In this document: positions 40,184-49,106 of the stretch, piece after piece
Position numbering within the stretch: position 1 is the stretch's first letter
How the letters are laid out: each line of letters begins with the position of its first letter
NCBI RefSeq assembly: GCF_022179065.1
Contig: NZ_BPQD01000007.1
Span: 248,001-312,000, forward strand
Source of the DNA: Methylobacterium adhaesivum
GTDB lineage: Bacteria > Pseudomonadota > Alphaproteobacteria > Rhizobiales > Beijerinckiaceae
Reading direction: 5' to 3'
Length of the DNA: 64,000 nucleotides
Notes under the pieces: model-generated
The model's database searches: none
Seen by the model: only the letters and a program-made list of their open reading frames with translations
What the model was told of the DNA's origin: nothing
Translations under genes and position numbers: made by a program

Positions 40184-41263
40184 CTAGTTCCCCTCGGTCT
40201 TCGGAGCGGCGCGCGTCGGCTCGGGCTTCTTCGCAGGCTGCGCCTTCGCCTCGTCCGTGCCTTCGCTCGCCCCCGACGCGACGGGCTGGGGCGGCGGTTC
40301 GTTGCGCGGCAGGTCGGATTGCGTGCCGGCCTCGGCGCCGGCCGCCTCGGCCCGCGCCACCGTGTCGACCGGGGGCGGCGTCGGTTCGCCCGGCCGGACC
40401 GTAGACTCGGTGCGGTCGGCCGCATCGGTCTGGTCGCCGGACTTCACCGGCGTCTGGCCGGCAGCCGCGCGCTGGGCCGGCGCGTCCGTGGACTGGCCCG
40501 AGACGGCGCGGCCGGCATCGGGACGGGCGGGCTTCGGATCCGTCGCGGCGCGCTGCTCGGACGAGGCGGCCTCGGCCTTGCCGGACGGCTCGCTGCTCTC
40601 TTCGGCCTTCTTGTCCTCGAAGCGCTGGCGCCAAGCGCCGACGCGCGAGCCGTCGAACAGGGAGGCGTCCGTCAGGGTGTCGGCGCCTCCCTTCGGCTCG
40701 GAGGAGGTGCGGCCGACCTGCGAACCGATCTTCACCGGACGCCCGGCCGCGAGATCGTCCATGAGTGCGCCGAGGAGGTCGGGCGTCAGGTCTTCGTAGT
40801 AATCCTGGTTGATCTGGGCCATCGGCGCGTTGCAGCAAGCGCCCAGACACTCGACCTCGAGCCAGGAGAAGTTGCCGTCGGCGCTGACATGGCCTGGCGC
40901 GCCGAGGCGCTGGTGCAGATAGTCCTTCAATTCGCGGGCGCCGCAGGAATCGCACGGCACCGTGCCGCAGAGCTGGATCCAGAACCGCCCCACGGGCTCG
41001 AGGGCGAACATCGTGTAGAAGGTCGCGACTTCGAGGACGCGGATATGCGGCATGCCGAGTTCGTCGGCCACCGCCTCGATGGCCTTCTGCGGCAGCCAGC
41101 CACCATTCTGCTCCTGCGCCTTCCACAGGAGCGGAATCACGGCCGAGGCCTGACGGCCTTCCGGGTACTTCTCGATCTGGCCCTTGGCCCATTCGGCGTT
41201 CTCGGACGAGAACGCGAAGGCGGCGGGCTGCTCGGCGGCGGGGGCGAGTCTGCGATTGGCCAT
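40184..41263 (-). CDS. nuoE: NADH-quinone oxidoreductase subunit E with long disordered tail
   Basis: A 359-residue protein. Residues ~1-180 are the thioredoxin-like 2Fe-2S subunit with ligands Cys99 and Cys104 (LCGTVPC) and Cys139 and Cys143 (VECLGAC). After ~residue 215 comes a ~140-residue tail rich in Ala, Pro, Glu, Lys and Thr without predicted fold; standard NuoE is 160-240 residues. It passes an electron from FMN to the N1a cluster. It follows nuoD by 22 bp. Confidence 0.96.
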   Translation of the reverse strand: MANRRLAPAAEQPAAFAFSSENAEWAKGQIEKYPEGRQASAVIPLLWKAQEQNGGWLPQKAIEAVADELGMPHIRVLEVATFYTMFALEPVGRFWIQLCGTVPCDSCGARELKDYLHQRLGAPGHVSADGNFSWLEVECLGACCNAPMAQINQDYYEDLTPDLLGALMDDLAAGRPVKIGSQVGRTSSEPKGGADTLTDASLFDGSRVGAWRQRFEDKKAEESSEPSGKAEAASSEQRAATDPKPARPDAGRAVSGQSTDAPAQRAAAGQTPVKSGDQTDAADRTESTVRPGEPTPPPVDTVARAEAAGAEAGTQSDLPRNEPPPQPVASGASEGTDEAKAQPAKKPEPTRAAPKTEGN

Positions 41264-41285
41264 CAGTCCGAAACCTTGCGTCCCT

Positions 41286-42476
41286 TCACCGGTCCACTTC
41301 GCCGAACACGATATCCAGCGTGCCGAGCACACAGGATACGTCGGCCAGCATGTGGCCCCGGCACATCCAGTCCATGGCCTGGAGGTGGGCGAAGCCCGGA
41401 GCGCGGATCTTGCAGCGGTAGGGCTTGTTGGTGCCGTCGGCGACGAGATAGACCCCGAACTCGCCCTTGGGGGCCTCGACGGCGGCGTACACCTCACCGG
41501 CGGGCACGTGGAAGCCCTCGGTGTAGAGCTTGAAGTGATGAATGAGCGCCTCCATCGAGCGCTTCATCTCACGGCGCGGCGGCGGCGCGAACTTGCCGTC
41601 GGTGGCCGCGATCGGGCCCTGCCCGGCGGGCTCGCGCAGCTTCACGCAGCATTGCCGCATGATCTTCGCGGATTCCCGCATCTCCTCCATGCGGATGACC
41701 TGGCGATCGTAGGTGTCGCCGTTCTTCCCCACGGGGACGTCGAACTCCATCTCCTCGTAGCACTCGTAGGGCTGGGATTTACGGAGATCCCACGGGATGC
41801 CGGAGCCCCGCACCATCACGCCCGAGAAGCCCCAGGCCATGGCCTCGTCCACGGTGACGATGCCGATGTCGACGTTGCGCTGCTTGAAGATGCGGTTTCC
41901 CATGACGAGGTTGTCGAGGTCGTCGACCACCTGGAGGAAGGGGTCGATGAACGCCTCGATGTCGTCGATGAGGGCGGGCGGCAGGTCCTGGTGGACGCCG
42001 CCGGGCCGGAAATAGTTGGCGTGGAGGCGGGCCCCACTCGCGCGCTCATAGAAGATCATGAGCTTCTCGCGCTCCTCGAAGCCCCACAGGGGCGGCGTGA
42101 GGGCGCCGACGTCCATCGCCTGGGTGGTCACGTTGAGGAGATGCGAGAGGATGCGGCCGATCTCGCAGAACAGCACCCGGATGAGCTGGGCACGGCGCGG
42201 AACCTGCAAGCCCAGCAGCTTCTCGATGCCGAGGCAGAAGGCGTGCTCCTGGTTCATCGGCGACACGTAGTCGAGCCGGTCGAAATAGGGCGTCGCCTGC
42301 AGATAGGTCTTGTGCTCGATGAGCTTCTCGGTGCCGCGATGGAGCAGGCCGATATGCGGATCGACGCGCTCGACGATCTCGCCGTCGAGTTCGAGCACGA
42401 GGCGCAGAACGCCGTGCGCCGCCGGGTGCTGCGGCCCGAAATTGATCGCGAAGTTGCGGATGTTGTGCTCGGTCAT
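41286..42476 (-). CDS. nuoD: NADH-quinone oxidoreductase subunit D
   Basis: A 396-residue 49-kDa-type subunit. It begins with [22 protein letters not shown] (quinone-site His and loop) and includes [31 protein letters not shown] and a C-terminal DIVFGEVDR. With NuoB it forms the quinone-binding site. NuoC and NuoD are separate genes here, as in alphaproteobacteria and unlike the E. coli fusion. It is 16 bp after nuoC. Confidence 0.97.
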   Translation of the reverse strand: MTEHNIRNFAINFGPQHPAAHGVLRLVLELDGEIVERVDPHIGLLHRGTEKLIEHKTYLQATPYFDRLDYVSPMNQEHAFCLGIEKLLGLQVPRRAQLIRVLFCEIGRILSHLLNVTTQAMDVGALTPPLWGFEEREKLMIFYERASGARLHANYFRPGGVHQDLPPALIDDIEAFIDPFLQVVDDLDNLVMGNRIFKQRNVDIGIVTVDEAMAWGFSGVMVRGSGIPWDLRKSQPYECYEEMEFDVPVGKNGDTYDRQVIRMEEMRESAKIMRQCCVKLREPAGQGPIAATDGKFAPPPRREMKRSMEALIHHFKLYTEGFHVPAGEVYAAVEAPKGEFGVYLVADGTNKPYRCKIRAPGFAHLQAMDWMCRGHMLADVSCVLGTLDIVFGEVDR

Positions 42477-42492
42477 GGCCTCGCTCCGCCGC

Positions 42493-43140
42493 TCAGTGGG
42501 ATTTCTTCTCGTCGCCCGGGAGCACGTACTCGGTGCCCTCCCACGGCGACAGGAAGTCGAAGTTGCGGAATTCCTGCGTCAGCTTCACGGGTTCGTAGAC
42601 CACGCGGGCCTCGTCCTGATCGTAGCGGACCTCGACGAACCCGGTCAGCGGGAAGTCCTTGCGCAGGGGGTGCCCCTCGAAGCCGTAATCCGTGAGGAGG
42701 CGGCGCAGATCCGGATGGCCCGAGAACAGGATGCCGTAGAGGTCGTAGGTCTCGCGCTCGAACCAGTTCGCCGCCGGGAACACGTCGATGACCGAGGGCA
42801 CCGAGGTCTGGTCGTCGGTCTGCACCTTCACGCGGATGCGGACGTTATGGCGCAGGGACAGGAGGTGGTAGACCACGTCGAAGCGCTTGGCACGGCTCGG
42901 ATAATCGGCGCCGCAGATGTCGATGAAGCAGCGGAAGGCGCAGGCCGGATCGTCGCGCAGGTAGGTCAGCGCGTAGACGATGTCGCTCGCCTGCACCACG
43001 AGGGTGAGCTCGCCGAACGCGATGGTGCGCTCGACCACCGCCGGGCCGAGGGCGGCGCCGATATGGTCGCTGAGCGTCTGGAGCGCGTCGGGCCCCGAGG
43101 GGGCGGCGGTGTGCGCCAGGATGGTGATGCCGTTGCTCAT
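42493..43140 (-). CDS. nuoC: NADH-quinone oxidoreductase subunit C
   Basis: A 215-residue 30-kDa-type subunit with the signature [22 protein letters not shown] and the C-terminal [19 protein letters not shown]. It is a structural subunit of the peripheral arm. The ATG at 43140 gives a family-typical N-terminus and lies 7 bp after the nuoB stop. Confidence 0.96.
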   Translation of the reverse strand: MSNGITILAHTAAPSGPDALQTLSDHIGAALGPAVVERTIAFGELTLVVQASDIVYALTYLRDDPACAFRCFIDICGADYPSRAKRFDVVYHLLSLRHNVRIRVKVQTDDQTSVPSVIDVFPAANWFERETYDLYGILFSGHPDLRRLLTDYGFEGHPLRKDFPLTGFVEVRYDQDEARVVYEPVKLTQEFRNFDFLSPWEGTEYVLPGDEKKSH

Positions 43141-43147
43141 CAGCCCC

Positions 43148-43735
43148 TCAGCGCTCGATGGTGCCGGTACGGCGGATCTTCTTCTGCAGCAGCAGAACGC
43201 CGTACAGAAGCGCCTCGGCGGTCGGAGGGCAGCCCGGAACATAGATGTCAACGGGCACCACCCGGTCGCAGCCGCGAACCACCGAGTAGGAGTAGTGGTA
43301 ATAGCCGCCGCCGTTGGCGCACGACCCCATGGAGATGACGTAGCGCGGCTCTGGCATCTGGTCGTAGACCTTGCGCAGAGCGGGCGCCATCTTGTTCGTG
43401 AGCGTGCCGGCGACGATCATCACGTCGGACTGGCGCGGCGAGCCGCGCGGCGCGAAGCCGAAGCGCTCGCAATCGTAGCGCGGCATCGACATCTGCATCA
43501 TCTCGACGGCGCAGCACGCCAGCCCGAACGTCATCCACATGAGCGAGCCCGTGCGGGCCCAGTTGATGAGGTCGTCCGTGGAGGTGATGAGGAAGCCGCG
43601 ATCGGCCAGCTCGCTGTTGATCGACAGGAACGTCGGATCGTCCGCGCCGATGGGCCGCCCCGTGTTGGGGTCGATGATGCCCTTGGGGGCCGGCGCGATG
43701 GCCGGGGCTCGGGAGAGGTCGGGGCTGAAGGCCAT
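43148..43735 (-). CDS. nuoB: NADH-quinone oxidoreductase subunit B
   Basis: A 195-residue PSST-type subunit that binds terminal cluster N2. The adjacent Cys74-Cys75 are in [19 protein letters not shown]; further ligands are in [17 protein letters not shown] and [14 protein letters not shown]. It transfers electrons to ubiquinone. It lies 54 bp downstream of nuoA. Confidence 0.97.
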   Translation of the reverse strand: MAFSPDLSRAPAIAPAPKGIIDPNTGRPIGADDPTFLSINSELADRGFLITSTDDLINWARTGSLMWMTFGLACCAVEMMQMSMPRYDCERFGFAPRGSPRQSDVMIVAGTLTNKMAPALRKVYDQMPEPRYVISMGSCANGGGYYHYSYSVVRGCDRVVPVDIYVPGCPPTAEALLYGVLLLQKKIRRTGTIER

Positions 43736-43789
43736 CGGTTTCTCGGGATCAAGCTTCGGACAGGTCTGCGACGCGACGATTCGGGAGCG

Positions 43790-44155
43790 TTAGTCCCACT
43801 CGAGGGCGCCCTTGCGCCATTCGTAGACGAAGCCGACGGTCAGAACGCCGAGGAAGGCCATCATCGACCACATGCCGAACCAGCCAAGCTCGCCGAACGT
43901 GATCGCCCAGGGGAACAGGAACGCGACCTCGAGGTCGAAGATGATGAACAGGATCGCCACGAGATAGAACCGCACGTCGAACTTCATGCGCGCGTCATCG
44001 AAGGCGTTGAAGCCGCACTCGTAGGCCGAGAGCTTCTCGGGATCGGGGCTGTTGTAGGCCACGAGGAACGGCGCCACCAGCAAGGCCGCCGCGATGAACA
44101 GCGACACGCCGATGAAGACGATGAGGGGCAGATAATCCGCCATCAGGCCGGTCAT
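43790..44155 (-). CDS. nuoA: NADH-quinone oxidoreductase subunit A
   Basis: A 121-residue three-TM subunit with [44 protein letters not shown], the family hallmark. It is the first gene of the complex I cluster. The ATG at 44155 has GAGAGG upstream; a second ATG at 44143 (MADYLP) is possible. Confidence 0.96.
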   Translation of the reverse strand: MTGLMADYLPLIVFIGVSLFIAAALLVAPFLVAYNSPDPEKLSAYECGFNAFDDARMKFDVRFYLVAILFIIFDLEVAFLFPWAITFGELGWFGMWSMMAFLGVLTVGFVYEWRKGALEWD

Positions 44156-44436
44156 TCGGGACCTCTCGTGTGCACCGGCGACCGCAATGTCCCGGGGGCG
44201 GAACGTCGGATGGAATTGCTCCAATGCCAGACTGCGCCGGCCGGAGGCTTAGACGACCCCCAGAGGTGAAACAAGGGCGGCTCGCGTTGCACAAATCCGC
44301 ACATGTCACGGAGGTAGGCGCGCGGGAGCAACCGGCAACACGACCGATCCGCGCAGGCACCGATCCAGTCGGTTCTCAGGATAGCGGGGACATCCGTGGT
44401 GCGATGCGAAAATCTGATCGCGTTGCGGGGCAGAAA
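44156..44436. other. Divergent intergenic region, nuoA / glycosyltransferase
   Basis: About 280 bp without an ORF I can support. It should contain the nuo operon promoter reading leftward; I cannot assign its -35/-10 with confidence. The plus-strand promoter candidate begins at 44437. Confidence 0.35.
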
Positions 44437-44462
44437 GGAACCATAACCTTGGCCGTGGGTTT
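44437..44462 (+). promoter_or_regulatory. Candidate EcfG-type general-stress promoter
   Basis: GGAAC (44437-44441), 17 bp, GTTT (44459-44462), i.e. GGAAC-N16-gGTT, close to the GGAAC-N16/17-cGTT consensus of the alphaproteobacterial stress sigma factor EcfG (PhyR regulon in Methylobacterium). It lies ~70 bp upstream of the glycosyltransferase start and would give a short leader. Confidence 0.5.
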
Positions 44463-44528
44463 CATTCATGTCCCACTCAGGCCGGATCGCGTTAGGTCGA
44501 CGCATATTCGACCTCAAGGAGACGCCTC

Positions 44529-45662
44529 GTGCGCATTGCCCAGATTGCTCCGCTCTCGGAGGCGGTACCCCCGAAGTTCTACGGCGGCACCGAGCGCGTC
44601 GTGTCCTGGATCACGGAAGAGCTCGTCCGCCAGGGCCACGACGTCACCCTGTTCGCCAGTGGCGATTCGGAGACGTCCGCCAAGCTCGCCGCCTGCGCGC
44701 CGGAGGGGCTGCGCCTGCTGGGCTACCGCGATCACACGGCCAGCCACCTCGCGATGCTGCACCACGTGCACAAGCGGGCGCATGAATTCGATGTGCTGCA
44801 CTTCCACATCGATCTGCTGCAGTACCCGATGTTCGAGGACCTGAACCACAAGTGTGTCACCACGATGCACGGGCGCCTCGACGTACCGGATTTCATGCCG
44901 GTCTACCGTACCTTCACGGGCATGCCCCTGGTGTCGATCTCCGACAACCAGCGCGAGCCGATGCCGAAGAACGTGAACTGGGCGTCGACCATCCATCACG
45001 GCCTGCCGACCCAGAACTGCCCGTTCCACCCGGAGGCCAAGGGCGGCTACCTCGCCTTCCTCGGCCGCATCTCGCCGGAAAAGCGCCCCGACCGCGCCAT
45101 CGAGATGGCGATCCGCTCCGGCGTGAAGCTCAAGATCGCCGCGAAAGTCGACAAGGCCGATCAGGATTATTGGGACGAGGTCATCGAGCCGATGATCCAC
45201 CATCCCCTGATCGAGTTCATCGGCGAGATCAACGAGGAGCAGAAGAAGGACTTCCTCGGCAACGCCCTGGCGCTCGCCTTCCCCATCGACTGGCCGGAGC
45301 CCTTCGGCCTTGTGATGATCGAGGCAATGTCCGCCGGTACGCCGGTGATCGCTTTCCGCAACGGCTCCGTGCCGGAAGTGATCGCCGACGGCGTCTCGGG
45401 CGTCCTGTGCGATTCCATGGACGACGCCGTCGCGGCCGTCCACACGGTCAAGACCATGAGCCGCGCCGGCGTTCGCCGTCACTTCGAGACGCAGTTCACG
45501 GCCAAGCGCATGGTCGAGAAGTACGTCGCCGTCTACGAGAGCCTCCTCGCGGGGCAGAGCGACGTGATCAAGATGCCCCAGGCGGCGAGCTTTTCGCCCC
45601 GCTACGGCGACCTGAACGGCTCGGCCCTGGCGGCGATCCCCGTCGCCGCCATGCCGGCCTGA
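44529..45662 (+). CDS. GT4-family glycosyltransferase
   Basis: A 377-residue GT-B enzyme. The N-terminus RIAQIAPLSEAVPPKFYGGTERVVSWITEEL matches the ADP/UDP-glucose-type GT4 group; the C-terminal donor site is FLGRISPEKRPDRAIEMA and the E-x7-E motif is PEPFGLVMIEAMSAGTPVIAF. AAGGAG precedes the GTG start at 44529. It is followed by an amylo-alpha-1,6-glucosidase gene, a pairing that suggests a role in alpha-glucan or compatible-solute metabolism under stress. Substrate unknown. Confidence 0.88.
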   Translation: MRIAQIAPLSEAVPPKFYGGTERVVSWITEELVRQGHDVTLFASGDSETSAKLAACAPEGLRLLGYRDHTASHLAMLHHVHKRAHEFDVLHFHIDLLQYPMFEDLNHKCVTTMHGRLDVPDFMPVYRTFTGMPLVSISDNQREPMPKNVNWASTIHHGLPTQNCPFHPEAKGGYLAFLGRISPEKRPDRAIEMAIRSGVKLKIAAKVDKADQDYWDEVIEPMIHHPLIEFIGEINEEQKKDFLGNALALAFPIDWPEPFGLVMIEAMSAGTPVIAFRNGSVPEVIADGVSGVLCDSMDDAVAAVHTVKTMSRAGVRRHFETQFTAKRMVEKYVAVYESLLAGQSDVIKMPQAASFSPRYGDLNGSALAAIPVAAMPA

Positions 45663-45778
45663 TCCACCCTCGACGCAGGTGCGGCGGAGTTCTTCCAGGC
45701 GAATGCGGGCCGTTCCCGCGAAATGAGGCGCGCGGGACGGGGTGACGTCCTACGATTGCCGCACTAACTCCCGATCAG

Positions 45779-45815
45779 AAGGCCGCAGCGTCGCAGACCG
45801 CGACGGGCGGCCTTT
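45779..45815 (+). terminator. Strong hairpin between glycosyltransferase and glucosidase genes
   Basis: AAGGCCGC and CGTCGC pair with GCGACG and GCGGCCTT (one mismatch, 5-nt loop), followed by TTTCG. It could be a terminator or attenuator that lowers expression of the downstream glucosidase relative to the glycosyltransferase. Confidence 0.65.
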
Positions 45816-45866
45816 CGATTCCAGGTCCTATCGCGACCCCCCTCACCAATCCGGAGACGCTCGGGC

Positions 45867-48206
45867 ATGGCGGCTGACACTTCCACGGCAGATGCAGGAC
45901 AAGCACCCGACCCGGTGAGCGGACCGTCGCGCCATGGCTTCCAGGACGCGGACGCGGTCCTGCCGCAGTACCATATCGAAGCCCAGACCTCCCTCGTCGA
46001 GCGGCCCTTGCGCTCCCTGAAGTACGGCGAGGCCTTCGCCGTCCTCGACAGCTACGGCGACATCGGCGTGCTGCCCGGCCCCGAGGGCCTGTATTTTCAG
46101 GACACGCGCTACCTCTCGCGCCTGCACTTCACCATCGAGGACCAGCGCCCCTTGCTCCTGTCCTCGGTGATGCAGGACGACAACGGCGCGCTCAGCGTCG
46201 ACATGACGACGCCCGACATCCGCATCGACGCCCATGACGAGACCACGATCCCGCGTGAGCTCATCGCCATCGAGCGCACCAAGTTCCTGTTCAAGGGGGC
46301 GTGCTACGACCGGATCGGCCTACGCAACTACGATTCGCGCCACTGGAAGCTCAGGATCGGCGTGACCTTCGACGCCGACTTCCGCGATCTCTTCGAGGTT
46401 CGCGGCATGGATCGGCCGCAGCGAGGCAAGCGCAGCGTCCAAGTGGCGAGCGAGTCCGAGGTGCAGTTCCGCTATGTCGGCCTCGACGAGGTGGTGCGCA
46501 CGACGAGCCTGCATTTCGGACCGAAGCCGGCGCAGATCGAGCCGGGCAAGGTGAGTTTCGAGGTCTCGCTGCCGCCGGGCGGGCGGGCCTCGCTGTTCAT
46601 CCGCACGGTGTTCGAATCGCACCGGGCCTTCACCAGCGCGCCAGCCGCCGAGAAGGTCGGCGAGGACGCGGCCGCCGGGCTCTCGCACGCCGCCGGCTCC
46701 TCCGCCACGGCCCGCCACCCCAAGGGGCTCGCCGAGGGCGTGATCTTCGCCCGTGCCTACCGCGATTCGCGCCGGGATCTGCGCCAGCTCACCGCGGGCA
46801 TCACCACGATCATCTCGTCGAACGATCAGTTCAACGAGGCCGCCTGCCGTGCCACCGCCGACCTCTACATGCTGGCGAGCCGCACGCCGGAGGGCATCTA
46901 CCCCTTCGCCGGCATCCCCTGGTACTCGACCGTATTCGGGCGGGACGGCATCATCACGGCGATGATGGCCCTCTGGATCGATCCGAATTTCGGCAAGGGC
47001 GTCCTGCGCTATCTGGCTTCGACCCAGGCCAAGGCCGTGGACCCCGCCGCCGACGCCCAGCCTGGCAAGGTGCTGCACGAGACCCGGCGCGGCGAGATGG
47101 CGATGCTCGGCGAGGTGCCGTTCCGGCACTATTACGGCACCATCGACGGCACGCCGCTCTTCGTGATGCTGGCGTGGGAATACTACGCCGTCACCGGCGA
47201 CCGAGCGACCATCGAGCGGATCTGGCCGGACCTCGAACTGGCTCTCGAATGGATGAACACCTACGGCGACCGGGACGGCGACGGTTTCGTCGAATACGCC
47301 CGCGACACCGACAAGGGCCTGGAGAACCAGGGCTGGAAGGACAGCCATGATTCGATCTTCCACACCGACGGGAACCTCGCCAAGGGCCCCATCGCGCTGT
47401 GCGAGGTCCAGGGCTACGTCTATGCCGCCAAGAACGGCATGGCCAAGCTCGCCAAGCTCCTCGGCCACGCCGATCTGGCCGACCGACTGAAGCGCGAGGC
47501 CCGCGACCTGCGCGAGAATTTCGACAAGGCGTTCTGGTGCGAGGCCATCGGCACCTACGCCCTGGCCCTCGACGGCGAGAAGCGGCAATGCGCCGTGCGC
47601 TCGTCGAATGCGGGTCACGCCCTGTTCACCGGGATCGCCCTGCCCGAGCGAGCGGCGAGCGTCGCCGCCAATCTCCTGTCGAAGGACGGGTTCAACGGCT
47701 GGGGTGTCCGCACCATCGCGCGCGGCGAGGCCCGGTACAATCCAATGTCCTACCACAATGGCTCGATCTGGCCGCATGACAACGCCATGGTGGCCATGGG
47801 GCTTGCCCGCTACGACCTGAAGCCGGAGGCGTCGCGGATCTTCGAGGGGATGTTCGACACGGCCCTGTATCAGGAGCAGAAGCGCCTGCCGGAGCTGTTC
47901 TGCGGTTTCATGCGGCGGCACCAGCGCGGACCCGTCTCCTATCCGGTGGCCTGCTCGCCGCAGGCTTGGGCGGCGGCGGCGCCCTTTGCGTTCCTCGCCG
48001 CCTGCATGGGCCTGGAACTGCAGCACGACCGCAACCGCATCCGCTTGCGCAACCCGACACTCCCGGCCTTCCTCGACGGGGTCTCGATCTTCAACCTCAA
48101 GCTCGGTGAATCGCGGGTGGACCTGCGGGTCCAGCGCTATGGCGATGACGTTACGGTCAACGTCCTGCGGCGGACTGGGGACGCGCAAGTCTCCGTGGTG
48201 AAATAG
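45867..48206 (+). CDS. Amylo-alpha-1,6-glucosidase (glycogen-debranching-type, GH63-like)
   Basis: A 779-residue protein. Residues ~50-260 match the glycogen-debranching N-terminal domain (VLDSYGDIGVLPGPEGLYFQDTRYLSRL). A C-terminal (alpha/alpha)6 barrel follows (PFAGIPWYSTVFGRDGIITAMMALW; catalytic-type Glu/Asp in DRDGDGFVEYARDTDKGLENQGWKDSHDS; YHNGSIWPHDNAM). Such proteins hydrolyse alpha-1,6-linked glucose or mannosylglycerate-like substrates in the cytoplasm; no signal peptide is seen. It lies 204 bp after the GT4 gene with a hairpin between. Confidence 0.85.
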   Translation: MAADTSTADAGQAPDPVSGPSRHGFQDADAVLPQYHIEAQTSLVERPLRSLKYGEAFAVLDSYGDIGVLPGPEGLYFQDTRYLSRLHFTIEDQRPLLLSSVMQDDNGALSVDMTTPDIRIDAHDETTIPRELIAIERTKFLFKGACYDRIGLRNYDSRHWKLRIGVTFDADFRDLFEVRGMDRPQRGKRSVQVASESEVQFRYVGLDEVVRTTSLHFGPKPAQIEPGKVSFEVSLPPGGRASLFIRTVFESHRAFTSAPAAEKVGEDAAAGLSHAAGSSATARHPKGLAEGVIFARAYRDSRRDLRQLTAGITTIISSNDQFNEAACRATADLYMLASRTPEGIYPFAGIPWYSTVFGRDGIITAMMALWIDPNFGKGVLRYLASTQAKAVDPAADAQPGKVLHETRRGEMAMLGEVPFRHYYGTIDGTPLFVMLAWEYYAVTGDRATIERIWPDLELALEWMNTYGDRDGDGFVEYARDTDKGLENQGWKDSHDSIFHTDGNLAKGPIALCEVQGYVYAAKNGMAKLAKLLGHADLADRLKREARDLRENFDKAFWCEAIGTYALALDGEKRQCAVRSSNAGHALFTGIALPERAASVAANLLSKDGFNGWGVRTIARGEARYNPMSYHNGSIWPHDNAMVAMGLARYDLKPEASRIFEGMFDTALYQEQKRLPELFCGFMRRHQRGPVSYPVACSPQAWAAAAPFAFLAACMGLELQHDRNRIRLRNPTLPAFLDGVSIFNLKLGESRVDLRVQRYGDDVTVNVLRRTGDAQVSVVK

Positions 48207-48245
48207 GGCGTCCTCCGGGTCGCCGGGCCAGACACTTTGGAGCGT

Positions 48246-48274
48246 CGCACCGGCGATCGACGATCACCGGTGCG
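48246..48274. repeat. Hairpin downstream of the glucosidase gene
   Basis: CGCACCGG and CCGGTGCG flank a 13-nt loop about 40 bp after the glucosidase stop. A second hairpin (CCGGGCAG/CTGCCCGG, ~48301-48321) follows. These may end the plus-strand transcript; neither has a T run. Confidence 0.45.
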
Positions 48275-48342
48275 TGCCTCCCCCGCGCGCTGCGTAAATC
48301 CCGGGCAGCACTCCTGCCCGGCACGAGGGTGTTGCGGGCACG

Positions 48343-48373
48343 AAAAACGCCGCCCTCCGGTGGAAAGCGGCGT
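48343..48373 (-). terminator. Rho-independent terminator of infC
   Basis: On the minus strand the stem ACGCCGC pairs with GCGGCGT around a ~13-nt loop, followed by TTTTTCG. It lies 31 bp beyond the infC stop. rpmI-rplT, which follow infC in many bacteria, are not here. Confidence 0.8.
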
Positions 48374-48403
48374 GGATCGATCTCGATGAAGGCGTGTCGC
48401 GGT

Positions 48404-48946
48404 CTAGCGCGGGGCCAGGATCATGATCATCTGGCGTCCTTCGAGCATCGGCTCGCTCTCCACCTTGGCGATCTCCTGGGTCTCGTTCTTGACCCGCTCG
48501 AGCAGGCGAAGGCCGATATCCTGGTGGGCCATCTCGCGGCCGCGGAAGCGAAGGGTCACCTTGACCTTGTCGCCTTCCTCGAAGAACCGCACCACGGCCT
48601 TCATCTTGGTATCGTAATCGTGCTTGTCGATGCCGGGACGGAGCTTGATCTCCTTGACCTCGACCGTCTTCTGCTTCTTGCGGGCTTCGTTCTGCTTCTT
48701 CTGTTCGTTGAAGCGGAAGCGGCCGTAATCGAGAAGCTTACAGACGGGAGGAACGGAGTTGGGCGCGATCTCGACGAGGTCGAGGCCGGCTTCCTCAGCC
48801 AACGCGAGGGCGTCGAAGAAGGCGACCACGCCCCGGTTCTGACCGGTGTCGTCGATGAGCTGCACTTCGCGTACGCCACGGATATCCCGGTTGGCGCGCG
48901 GCCCGTCCTTCTGCGGGGCCGGCATGGCTCTCATAGGTCTACGAAT
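48404..48946 (-). CDS. infC: Translation initiation factor IF-3, probable ATT start
   Basis: IF-3 with both domains: N-terminal [22 protein letters not shown], linker [25 protein letters not shown], and the C-terminal [34 protein letters not shown]. The first ATG (48934) has no ribosome-binding site at a useful distance. Four codons upstream, an ATT at 48946 lies 9 nt after a perfect AGGAG and gives the start (M)RRPMRA, which matches the RRP N-terminus of other alphaproteobacterial IF-3 proteins. E. coli infC also uses ATT, allowing IF-3 to repress its own translation by start-codon discrimination; the same control is inferred here. Length 180 residues. Confidence 0.9.
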   Translation of the reverse strand: MRRPMRAMPAPQKDGPRANRDIRGVREVQLIDDTGQNRGVVAFFDALALAEEAGLDLVEIAPNSVPPVCKLLDYGRFRFNEQKKQNEARKKQKTVEVKEIKLRPGIDKHDYDTKMKAVVRFFEEGDKVKVTLRFRGREMAHQDIGLRLLERVKNETQEIAKVESEPMLEGRQMIMILAPR

Positions 48947-49106
48947 GGCTTCAATCTCCTGATGAAACGACGAAACGGCAGCCTGTGAATTCCAGCCCCA
49001 CAGGGCTGGTCCTGGCCACCAATCGCTCCGGAATCCGGATCGACACCTTGGCTGAACTTTTCTTCAAGTCAACTCGAACGCGCGGGTTTGGTTCACGCGC
49101 CTCGGG

